From Neodiprion pinetum (Eukaryota; Arthropoda; Insecta; Hymenoptera; Diprionidae): a stretch of DNA of 64,000 nt. The translations under genes and the position numbers were made by a program. Below, piece after piece: positions 13,407 to 23,800 of the stretch. The stretch's first letter is position 1. The number at the start of each line of letters is the position of its first letter. The stretch lies in the NCBI RefSeq assembly GCF_021155775.2, contig NC_060232.1:10452251-10516250 (forward strand). Direction: 5' to 3'. The notes beneath the pieces are model-generated. The model had not been told where the DNA came from. It saw only the letters and a list, made by a program, of their open reading frames with translations, and searched no databases.

Positions 13407-13530
13407 CCGAATCAATTCTCTGAAAGTTCACGCGCTCACGATTTTTGAGGAAATAAAAAAAAACAAAAAAAAACCACGGTTATTCGAACAAAACTTTTCC
13501 ACTGAATTTGATACTAGGATGAAGACTTAC

Positions 13531-13746
13531 CAGGTCAAAGTCCAGATTTTCAGCGATCCAGTCACGACCCTGTTTGAACTCATCGTGGAATCCCATTATG
13601 TACAGAGTGTCAAGGCCGTCGACGATCGAGGCGCCCATGTTCGTTGCCCCGAAGATGCTGGCGCTGTGACCGCGTTTCGAAATCGGACGTAGTTCATTTT
13701 TCCCCCATGCGTATCTCACGTAGTTGTCCCAGGCATGCTTCATCAT
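13531..13746 (-). CDS. alpha-Man-Ia: Golgi alpha-1,2-mannosidase IA, coding exon 2 (start of GH47 catalytic domain)
   Basis: This exon of 72 codons starts MMKHAWDNYVRYAWGKNELR and ends IAENLDFDL. It is closely similar to the beginning of the GH47 (alpha/alpha)7 barrel in animal Golgi mannosidase IA, including the GHSASIFG, VDGLDTLYIMG and HDEF segments. The ER enzyme (MAN1B1 type) differs at these positions, so the Golgi IA subtype is favoured. The acceptor is CTTAACAG|ATG and the donor CTG|GTAAGT, both in phase 0. Joined to the RREKVKE end of exon 1 it recreates the family's KxKEMMKHAWDNY motif without a gap. The internal ATG is therefore not a translation start. The following exon, which should carry the xVFExNIRF segment with a catalytic glutamate, was not found by eye to the left and presumably lies outside the window. 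Confidence 0.95.
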
Positions 13747-14704
13747 CTGTTAAGTGAAAAAATTCAAACGATTCGATTAGAAGCCTGATTTGCACGAGCG
13801 GTATCACAAATTCCTACGCAATAACTAGGTGAAGATAAAAGAGATCGATTTTCCCTAAAACAAGAAGAAAAAAAAAAAAAAAAAAACAAACACTGATTAC
13901 GACTGTTCAATATTCTTACTTAAAATTCGCCCTTCCGGTTTCTTTGGCCACGGTTAATTAGCCGGCTTACGGTGTACGGTGGGAAAAGGGGCGAAGCATA
14001 CTTACGGGCTGACAAATTTTAGCAATTAGCACTTAATTGAGAGTAATCACGGAGGATGAATTTCAGATTAAGATCGTTGCGGCTTAACGTCGTCAAGTGT
14101 CCTTGTTGAAGATCTATACGTGCATGACGGGTACACGATTTTTAAACAACGCATCATATCGATGGAACGAGAAAATTAAAAATATTAGGAAATATTATTT
14201 TCCACGAGGTTTGTGATGAAAGTAAAGCAAACGATAAAAGTGCGCAATAATATAATATATTACGATACCTCAGTTCTTTTTCCACATTTATCCGACTCGC
14301 TAGCGTTGACAAATCAGTTTGGCGCTTCTGTCAATTCCGAAACTGTAAAATTAATTGAGTCTCTGTTGTAATTTACACTTACCTCGATAAGCAGGAAAAT
14401 TGTTTGATTTCGAAACCGTCTCGCATTGGGGAAATAATTGCGTTATTTTAGATTGGCGTTGTCAAGTAAGCCGGAGGTAATAAAATTTGCCGTTAGTTTA
14501 ATCGTGGCGGTAAACCCAATTACGTAGTCGACGATAAATAAAGCACATTTTACGTATAGTTGCACCTACGACCAGAAGCGGTAATTGAATAAACGGACAA
14601 CGCGAGACTCGCTATCGTATAGATCAGTTTTTCACGTCAATCAAGCCACACGGTATATCCACTGAATGTTTTAAGACGATTACACAGCGGTAAGTAGATG
14701 ATTT

Positions 14705-14797
<93 letters not shown>

Positions 14798-17700
14798 TAA
14801 TTGGCAAAACGCGTTCGTGCGGGAATAAAAACGTCAAGTTCCAGTCTTTCGTCGCGTAACGCACCTGCGGCTCTTCTTCGGACAAATAATAATCATCGTT
14901 TGCAAAATTGACGTCAAGACTGGTGAGTGGAACGCAACTGGAAGGGAGTTGGATAATATGTTGACAGAGATGAACAAAAAAAAAACAACAGAAAATGAGA
15001 AGACGGCGCAGGGAAAGTGAAACACAGTCTGACAGTAGATTCTCATACCGCCAATTTCTTTTCTCTCCTACGTCTTCTTCTATCTGGTTTTCTTTTCTTG
15101 TTCGTTAAGCGTAAAATGACGACCCTTTGGGTTTACTTTCTGGGTTATAAAGCTCACCGCGCGTCCCCAAGAATGATTTCGTCTTCACGCAAGGACGCGC
15201 CCAATTATAGTGCCCGGTAACGAGGCTCTCCTCCCTCCAGGACTCTCGAGAGCTAACCGCGTACGGGACGAGGACCGTTTCGACCGTCAAATTTATCACG
15301 AAGTCAATACGGGAGATGTCTGGCTAGATGCAGGGACTAGTACCGCCGCTTTTCATAAAACGTGATCAAAGGAATCAGATTGAATTTATTTTTATAGACC
15401 GGGCAAATATCGGTGCTTCGCTTCTCTCACGCTGAATTACTTTCGCGAGGAATCAGAATTTCTTGGAACGGGAATTCTCGGGTTTTCTCAAACTTATTTT
15501 AGCTCATTATAACTACCGATCAACGGCTATCAATGACGAGTTTAAAACTGGCTCTTTTCAATTGAATACCTCGATTAATTTATTAACAAGATTCCAATTA
15601 GTCGAACACTTTGTTCTGATTCTAATATTTAAGTTAACCTAGCCAATAATCATACATTAAATAAATCTGTAACGGTTGAGAATACGTTTGATAAAACGCT
15701 AAATTATAACGACCCCACCTTTCGTCCCTACGGATGGTTTATACCACCCTAAGTAGCTAGCAATGACAAAGTAATTTATACTAAAAAAATATCGAGAATC
15801 GTTCCCTCTCATCCCCGAAGAGAAACACCGCGGCCTCGCCGTTCCTTCGTTTCTTCATGCTGTCCAATTAAGCAAACCGCATACTTGGAGCGGCTGTTAT
15901 TGTGTACCGCGATTTGAATCTGGCATGCTGTAGTCGCCGATCCCTGCCACCGCCTTCGTCTTGTGTACCTGGTGGGAATATATTCGCTCTGAAAAAAAAA
16001 GGCAAAAGACGTAGGCGGGGGTGGAGGATAGGATTCGACCGACACCCTGGGAACCTCCGACGATTCGGGACCAAGCCGGGCAGAACGGTGTCGTGCCGGA
16101 ATTCGCCATTTGCGATCTCTCCACCCCGTCGCCTCGTCACTTGAGGTATAATTACGGCTTTGTTTGTTATTGCGAACCGAGTTCTGCCCTCCACCTTCAG
16201 TCCTCAACCCCGAATCCCCGAACCCTGAACCCTCACTCCTCAGCCTCGCATTGTCCTCTCTGGAGCTAATAGCGTGAATTAATCTTTGCTAAGTGGGCCT
16301 GAGACATCTCTTCCACTGCATCCATATCCGGGTATCTGAAACGAAGGAACCACCCTTCGCACCGTCCGGATGTTTGCCGAGAAGAGCGGAAAGCGGCAGC
16401 ATTCGTTGCTGCGGAGGCGTGGCGGTGTCTTCCTTTATTTATTAGCATCTCATTAACGGCTGGGGCGCTCAGTTCTTCTGCATTGTTCGCGGACTCGACG
16501 AAGTGCGATGAAACGGAGGAGGAGGAGGGACAGAAACCCGGTGGCTGAATGTCGGTCGGATCACAGAGGGTGAGAGGTGAGAATGGAGCCTGCTCTTTAG
16601 GCTCGATAGAGAATAATACCCCCTTTGTAAAATTCGATGATCCGAAACGCTGGTGGAGAAGACGGCTGGAGGAGGTGTACGTACCCATGGAGGGATGAAG
16701 AGATGGAGGGATGGAGGGTAAGTGGCCGCACCACCGAGGAATTACGATCATATCACCCAGCGCCTTTCATCCTAAACTCAAGAATCCAGCAACTGCCCGG
16801 GTTTTCAGTTTACGCGACGGATTAGCGCTGCATTGACGAGAAAATTAAGTGACAAGTACGATGACTTACGAACGCGAAACTTGGAATATTTCCCGCGTCT
16901 TTTTTTTTTTTTTTTTTACTACATTGACCTCAATCACTCGCTATCGCTATTCGACTAACCAATCAAATTAGACGCTTTCTGAGGGATTGGAAAGCGCCCC
17001 GCAAAGGAGATCGAGAAAATACGATACAACCGATAAGAATCGTTCTCTACTTCGTCCTTATAGCTAGCGTCAATACACTTTAAACCATGTTAATGTAATT
17101 GCTAGGCGCTATCAGCTCCACACGTTTCCTAACTTCAGGTGATGGCAGGTCACCGTCGGATTACTCTCTTAATTAGTAAAAAATGTATTCTCCGTCTTTG
17201 ACGTTGGATTTTCTGCTACGCGTATAATAACGAGCCTTTGGGGCATCAAGAATGCTATTAGCATTAAGCAGGATCGCACGGTTTAAAATCTGGATTTTAG
17301 GGTATATTGAAGAAAAAAAGGATACTAAAAATAAAAGGGTTTTAAAAATTACTTCAAGCATAAAATGTAAATCAAATTTGCATTTTTGTTATTCAATTTC
17401 AGAAGAAGAAATAATCCATTCGTCTTTCCATATTCGAGACATTCAATATTTCGTAACGTTTGGATTCTTAACGATTTTATCATGTTTTTTATCCAATGAT
17501 ATCGAATGAGGAACAAAAGGTCAAATAACTTTTATACTAGTTTAATTGAACTGTTTTTTTTTACCCGTCTAGAAATAAAAATATTCAAAATAGTAGTGAT
17601 AATTAACTCGATTTTCTACAACAACTGGTTTTGTAAAAAGCGCGACTTAAATGAAGGGGGTCGAATTGAAACTAGATTACTGAAAATCAATTTCCCATAA

Positions 17701-18448
17701 AAAGATTTCGAAGTATACTTACAATTACTATTGGAATGCGTGCGGAGGAGCAGGGATGAATTCTGCGTGTATATATGGTGAAGTTTCGTTTCTTTTACAG
17801 CGCATAGCAGCCTCTGTAAATGTCCTGGAATTCCGCGCTCCGCTGCCTCGTACACGAGTATGCAAGGTATATAGAAAATAACCTATAATTATACGAAAGA
17901 TAGGTACATACCTGCCTAATGCAGTTCACATCATGAGCTCATGGCTGGCGGAAAGAAGGCGCTGCAAGTGGTGGAGAAAAAAAGATGGTCGTCACTGGGA
18001 ATCCGCAGCCAAAGATGGCGCGCGACGATATAGAAAAGGCGTTAAGAGTCGGGTTGAAGATTCCTCAGCTGATCGTAAATTGAGCAATTACTGCCTCAGG
18101 ATTTTTCTACTTACTTTCCGCGACTCGTTGCAGTGACAAATTGTCGATGAAAAATAATCTGTCAATGAGAACCGGAGTAGATCGAGTATAGAAGCTTCTG
18201 GATCACCAAAATTTTTCTCAAAGGCGGGGAATTTAAAATGTGCGTACGTAGGATGCGCGGAAGTATATGAGAGGTGCGCATGCGCAGTGGCGGGCAATTT
18301 GAAACGTCGGAAACCAGAATACGCTGTAGTTAGATTTGGGGACTGATGGGAAAATTTTGGTGATCTAGAATCCCTCCAATCTGTCTACCTACTATCCGAT
18401 GAAAACAGGATATCGTCCCGGGAAAGAGAGAGAGTTCCGTTCACCTAC
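13747..18448 (-). other. Intron 1 of the mannosidase gene
   Basis: The intron runs from donor GTAGGT at 18448 to acceptor AACAG at 13747 and is in phase 0. It contains a long (GA)n tract at 14.7 kb, a poly(A) run near 13870 and a GC-richer patch at about 15.85-16.75 kb. That patch stays open for 130-160 codons in more than one frame on the minus strand, which is more typical of a GC-rich stretch than of an exon. A GCGCATGCGCA motif lies near 18276, downstream of exon 1. I see no further exon of the family. Confidence 0.8.
14709..14793. repeat. Long (AG)n microsatellite
   Basis: About 42 uninterrupted AG units lie in mannosidase intron 1. On the transcribed strand this is a (CT)n tract. The serine/leucine run in the minus-strand reading frame is a translation of the repeat, not a gene. 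Confidence 0.97.
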
Positions 18449-18802
18449 CTCTTTGACCTTTTCCCTTCGTTGGTTCGTCTCGTCGTCGAGCGGAGGGTTC
18501 GGCGGTCTGATCTTGTACGGTGCTGGCCCCATGACGTGGACAGGAGCCGGGCCGACGGCCGAAGGACCAAGTTCCTCATCACGATTCCGGACGTCCTTGT
18601 CCTCCACTCGAAATTCCTCTTCGGGAACTGCGTTGTCCTGTTCCCATCCGGCGTGTATCTTTGCGGGCAACTGTTCCGCAGGAGCAACGCCTCGATCAAC
18701 GACGGTTCCAAGATCCCGCCGAGTTACGAAGGTTCCGGTCAGAAGGACGAGCAGCATAACGGACAGCAGTCCGCTTATCGCGAGTCTTTGCATCAGCCTC
18801 AT
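18449..18802 (-). CDS. alpha-Man-Ia: Golgi mannosyl-oligosaccharide alpha-1,2-mannosidase IA, coding exon 1 (N-terminus)
   Basis: This is the first coding exon of a class I alpha-mannosidase (GH47), a type II Golgi enzyme that trims Man9-Man6 N-glycans to Man5. It encodes 118 residues. A short basic tail (MRLMQR) is followed by one hydrophobic signal-anchor helix at about residues 7-26, then an acidic and proline-rich stem. The exon ends in RREKVKE, the segment directly before the catalytic domain. The donor is GAG|GTAGGT (intron begins at 18448) in phase 0. The ATG at 18802 is the first after an in-frame TAA at 18878-18880; the intervening 25 codons contain no other ATG. An upstream exon spliced into that stretch, or alternative first exons as in other insect mannosidase genes, cannot be excluded. 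The stem is expected to be poorly conserved; the identification rests on the join to exon 2. Confidence 0.88.
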
Positions 18803-20400
18803 TTCTAGGCCGCAACACGTGCCGTTCGCTCTTGTGAAACAGGAATTTTGACCGCCAATTTTGCCGATTGGCAGCGGTTAACCTTCGCCAAGGAGTCAAG
18901 CTGCCCTTTGTATTTACTTGACAGTCGCGTTTCACGGTTTCGGACGAACTTTTCCGCGTATCTGTGTGCAAGGATTCAGTTTTCATTCGCAAATAGCGCA
19001 TAACTTATGAATGGAGTCTTGCGGTAAAACGGAAGTAGGAAAGAACCGTTTACGAAGACGTTCGATTTATGGTCCATATGGTCAAATAAGATGAGGGTGA
19101 AGTTAGTTACGTAAACCATGATAAAAAAATACTCTTATTTTGAAAAGCTAACTCTTTTAAAGTCATTCAAAAACAGCGCCATAATGATTTTTTCCCTGAT
19201 GTTTCGTTAAGTTAACGTTAACAACTTCAGCCTCATAATACAAGCGATTCCACGATTGTGCGAGAGAATCGTAATATGTTTTACATCCGATCTTGGGAAG
19301 TAAAATATATACCACGTTGATACTACAATGAATTTATAAAATATCGTGATATGGTTTTAGTTTGTTTTTCAACTGTAAACCAAAGTTTTGTCATCGCAAA
19401 TTAACTATCTCACGTCAAGTTTCACATAACACATTCGAAAAGTAGTGAATTTATCTTCAATTCGGAGTTTGAATTTAATGATAGTAGAAACTATCGGTCA
19501 GAGCAAACGTACGATCGAAAAAGATTGCGTATCTGTCTAAAAATTCTTTCAACCTACTTATTATCAACCGTCACTAAGATAGTAGATCATTATTGTAGTT
19601 ATTATGTAATGATTATCGTACTACACGACGACTGATAATTTGGAGATACTAAAAATATTGATTAGGTAACAATTCTTTCAAATAATTGAAGAAACATTAC
19701 TTGAAATCTTTGACAAATTTACAAACTCAATTTCATATTACTGTAATTAAAATGAGTAATAAAATACAGCGGTTGAAAAGAAGCTGGGTAAAAATAATAT
19801 CACGCTAAAGATAATTGAAACTCTGCAGTAAGGTGATGAGATATATTGCAAACGTTATACCTACGTGCCAAGAAAACAGACACTCACTTGTCAACCACCT
19901 GTTGTTATCACAGCAGTTCTTGCCAGAGCAGCTTTCGGAAATTTATTTCCTGTATTAGAGACAATCACGTGGCTGGCTTACGATTAGCGACAAGGAACCT
20001 TCGGCAGCAACAAATGTTATAACGTTTCTTCGATTAGCCGCAAACGTCTCGAAGGATATTCGATATTTCCAAGCTGTGGAAAAATGAATCAAAGTTATGG
20101 GAGTCGTACAGACGATATATTTTCCGAGTTCATTATCGCCGTTTCCGGTTGTCCGCAAGTCGTTCCCGCGGGGAGTATCATCAAAGAACTGTTTCTACCC
20201 AACGGTAATTAACCTCAACAGAAGCCGTATTTCGTGCGCAAACGAATCGTTTGAGAAAATGCAACGAAACGTGGTATAAAAGCGGGGTTCTCCGTACTTA
20301 CGTAAGGTGTACCAAACACAAAAGCGTGGAAGTGACGTGAGTTGAAATACAGAGAATCTGTGTTTGCTGTGTTTGCGTTGGTTTTCATGACGCGCGAATA
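18803..20400. other. 5' flank of mannosidase exon 1, no gene seen
   Basis: The first hundred bases or so left of 19.0 kb should include the 5' untranslated region of the mannosidase transcript and possibly an upstream exon junction. No TATA box or clear initiator could be fixed. From about 19.05 to 19.9 kb the sequence is strongly AT-rich, with no convincing ORF on either strand. Confidence 0.4.
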
Positions 20401-23400
20401 AAACCATTTGTGGAACAAACGGTGACTCGAGAGTAGGTATGGAACTAAGTACCAGCGAGGTCTGCAGAGACGACGAAGCGCGTGGTCGCGATACGCTCTG
20501 TTAGTTTTTCCAAGTTCGTCAAGTAATGAGGGTTTGATACGGTAGAATGGTTTTCTGGACCAACGGAAGGAGCCGACTGATGGAAGAAAATAGGGCTGAG
20601 AACAACCGCGTTGGAATTCTTCATGCCTAGTGGCTAACCTCGGTGGATGTTCTTCGGGGACTGACCGCTGTTCCTTGGCGTTATGGAGCCAGTGTAATCT
20701 CTACCTTTCTCAGTTTCGTTACAACTCCGCGGACCGACCAACTGTGACTGTCGGACTTTTCGTACAAGTGGTCGGACCGAGACTTCCGTACCAGCCGCGA
20801 GACATCGTGTACCAAGGCATGATTCAAAGTCTCTCTCCGACAAACTGCCCGCGGCCCAACGTTTCTTACAAACAGACATAAGGAAGACGAGGAGTTGAAG
20901 TAAATCCGATAATGGAGTTGCTCGCGAAGCATAATCGAGAAAGCTTTAGGAAGATTATTTACAGTCAAGTTTGTATAATCTCCACTACGGATGTATTAAT
21001 TCCAGATTCTCTTCCGTAAAACAGAATACCCAACAGACTCCGGTGAATGGTTGTAATCGTTGCGAAACTCGATTGAATCTCGTTCTTTTTTTTCCACGAT
21101 TCTACTCGGATTGCTCAATGTCCGATTCGGAATGGCAGTCAAGGACGCGAGTCCAATGCTGCCCGGAGACATTGTCGAATCTGTCGAAAGGTCAACGAGA
21201 GACACTGAAAGGTCAGCCACGCCACGCGTACGAGCAGCCTGTAGGTGAGGGGGTCAGCTTTCACTGTTCGGCACGATCACTTCTATTCCTGCCTACTCCG
21301 ACTAAAGCAATCCGTTAGAGAAGAAAAAAGAACGTCTTATTCACTTTTTCGAAGTAATTTAATGACCAGTTGGGGTCGATTGTAATTCTCGCTGACCCGT
21401 ATTTACAGCGACGAGGGTGAGCCGGGATTCAAGAAAGTTTTCAAACCATCATAGGGACGCGCTATAGGCTCAGCTGTAACATTTGGAGCGATTAGTCGAT
21501 GTTTTTTTGTTGGTTTGGAATTTCTCTTCTCTTCGACGACTGTAACGTTGTTCAAGGTCGACGATTTGTCGAAACCGCTGGCTGTGGACAAATGTTCGTT
21601 TGAATTACGGTTCGGTGGAGATTTGCCAAGAGGCCAATCAGTAAATCCGGTTCGTACTTCGGTTGGCGGTAATCTCGCGGGTAGAAACTTATTTCACAGA
21701 ACGTTGGTTATACATAGTCGTATTTTTTTACCTTTATTTCTGTGCTGCAGTACAGTGTTAATGTGAACTGCTGCAGGCCGCTGTGAGAAAGTTATCTAGT
21801 TCGTTTTCTCAGGAATAAAAACAAGGGTTACTTATTAAAAAAAATATAGATATTAACTCAAGGGAATCTTTACAAGTGGCACTGTCTGCATCCAACACGC
21901 CAGTTGCTTTCCAAGCAATCTGCGAGAGACGCCAATTTTTTTGTAATCTAAATCAGTCATGGACCATTAGCAACTTGATGACTAATCATTCCGGTTATTG
22001 CGATACCAGTGGACCTGGAAATTTCGTCGAAAAGTCAATAAGCCTGGGAATTTGGAACCGTGGGCGAAGAAGGAGTCGATTCGTTATTTAAGCAGATTTT
22101 GGTAGATTGAAGTTTACCAAAATCGGTTTCTGGAAACTTGCGGGCGGCGGCTTTAGCTGCGGATTGACGGAGTGGCCAACTAACTCGGTGTAAATTTACT
22201 GGGAACAATCGTAAAGTCAGGTGGAACTGCTGAAACCGCAGACTTTGAAGACCGCATAACCACAAAATGGACATGGACGTGTAAACACCCGGCGGAACCG
22301 CTGCGTCAGCCGGTGGAAGTTGTTGGCACCGGGCTAACATTTTGGTAGAAAAGTTTCCGGTATCACGGTCTATGTGTATACATATATATCTCTCTTTACT
22401 TCCTTCCCCTTTCTCCGTACTTTTCTAGCTCTCAAGGACTCAACTACGAGCGGCATTCGTACTATCACTAAAAAGGCCCATGAAGCAACAGATTGACGCG
22501 TTGGTGCGGCGAGAATTTGAGTGATCGATAACTCGACTTGGGTAGGGTACATCCAGGGTAAGGCTTCTTTCCATCGTCAAAACGTGGCGACCTATGATTA
22601 AGATTTTTTCAGACACGATTCAACGCGCCAAAATCCAAACCAAACGCATATGCGAAAAGTGAATTTGAGGAGGAGGCGTTTGAAGTGTTGAAGAACGACA
22701 AGGTTTTGAAAAACTTGGTACAACACGCGAGAAGAAGATGTAGAAGGGAAGCAATTGTTTACGTTAAAGTGTATCAATCTCAGAAGAGCACAGCGAGACG
22801 AGATGAAAACCACTCTGTATACTCGCGTGAGAGTACAATAAGCCAGTTTCCACTCCAATTTTCATACGACGTTATTAAGTTGCCATGGAAACATAGAAGC
22901 GTCCAGTTTTTTCGATGATTGCCTAGCTGCACGTACCCTGTCTCTTGGTATTGGATAGGGTTCAATGCCATGTAGCGCCGCATCGCTGCGTCATTGAAAG
23001 AATTCTTCAGAATAGTAACAGTGTAGAAACAAAGTACCTCAGCAGACTTTCTTCGGAGTGATTGTATTAAACGGCCAGCATCGTCTAGTCGAAACTCTGA
23101 AGGAAGTTTACGATCTACCTTATGATTTCTGTCAACCGTCCAGACCGCTCATTTCTCAGTTCCAGTGTTTTCGAGGTGCCTGCCTGCAGGAAATGACGCT
23201 GTGCTTTAACCTCGAGCTTTGACCTTAGGCCGGCAAGCACACAATATAGGTAATATAAGACGGTATTGTATCTGCGCTTCGCTTCGTCTCCGTCTTTTCT
23301 TTGTCCTACGTCGGCCCACTTTGCTCGACTTTGTTCAGCAATGAAAGGCCGACTGTGACCCGCACATCAGAGCGGCGGAACTGATAATTACTGCCTTTAG

Positions 23401-23800
23401 CACCTTACGCTCTATGCCCAAAAATGGGATCGAAAAGCGATCCATCTCCTGCAATGCGATCAAATGGATGACTGATAGGAGTTCGTCTTTCGGGTCAGTT
23501 AACTTTTCAAACGATTATAGCCAGTCATAGTCGCGGTACCAAGAGATCTCGACCGGACTTCATCAAAGTAGAGTCAAAACAGCTCCCAAGTTCAGACTTG
23601 CGCAGGTGCTATTAAGCGGCCAAGGTAGGCTTGTTTTAATAACGAGCCGATGGGCCACCCACGCGGATGGCGCCCAAGAATGAAGGTAGGTAAAGTCCCA
23701 AGTCTCAAGTCTTAAGGTGGGTAATTCTTGACGTGAAACTTTCGGGACTAAACAGGGATAGCACGGCTGCACGGTAGTGGTAGAATATTCGTTAGAAACC
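20401..23800. other. Non-coding stretch of more balanced base composition
   Basis: This stretch is less AT-rich than its neighbours and keeps several overlapping frames open for 60-115 codons on both strands. No frame shows a recognised domain or a consistent pair of splice sites. The single frame that looks most protein-like is listed separately at 21403-21693. It may be untranslated sequence of an upstream transcript of the mannosidase gene or an old repeat. Confidence 0.3.
21403..21693 (-). CDS. Uncharacterised open frame, possible 3' coding end (low confidence)
   Basis: The minus strand is open for 96 codons between a TGA at 21694-21696 and a terminal TAA at 21403-21405. There is no ATG, so it could only be a last exon or a remnant. 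The composition is protein-like: rich in Pro, Ser, Asn, Thr and Lys, with segments such as RLPPTEVRTGFTDWPLGKSP and KPTKKHRLIAPNV, and no low-complexity run. No acceptor with a good pyrimidine tract was found and I recognise no family. The plus strand is also open for 83 codons here, which weakens the case. Confidence 0.2.
   Translation of the reverse strand, partial: NKFLPARLPPTEVRTGFTDWPLGKSPPNRNSNEHLSTASGFDKSSTLNNVTVVEEKRNSKPTKKHRLIAPNVTAEPIARPYDGLKTFLNPGSPSSL

Larger units (their letters stand above)
1..13530 (-). other. Presumed intron 2 of the mannosidase gene (partial, continues left)
   Basis: The donor GTAAGT reads leftward from 13530. No sequence resembling the next GH47 exon was found by eye, so the intron probably exceeds 13.5 kb. 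The stretch is AT-rich and holds transposon remnants at 4.7, 6.5-7.1, 7.6, 10.9-11.3 and 12.8-13.4 kb, plus simple repeats. The unlisted parts (1-1288, 1307-2159, 2706-3502, 3539-4748, 5178-6473, 7113-7559, 7741-9720, 9787-10895 and 11327-12810) contain nothing I can name. A small exon could have been missed; the boundary beyond the window is inference. Confidence 0.55.

Noticed and set aside
14637..14885. ORF with a long Ser-Leu repeat
   Set aside because: It is the translation of the (AG)n microsatellite.
15809..16751. Minus-strand frames of 108-161 codons in mannosidase intron 1
   Set aside because: The stretch is GC-rich and open in several frames at once; no domain, no donor after the one good acceptor (GTTTCAG near 16338), and it is not needed for the exon 1-exon 2 join.
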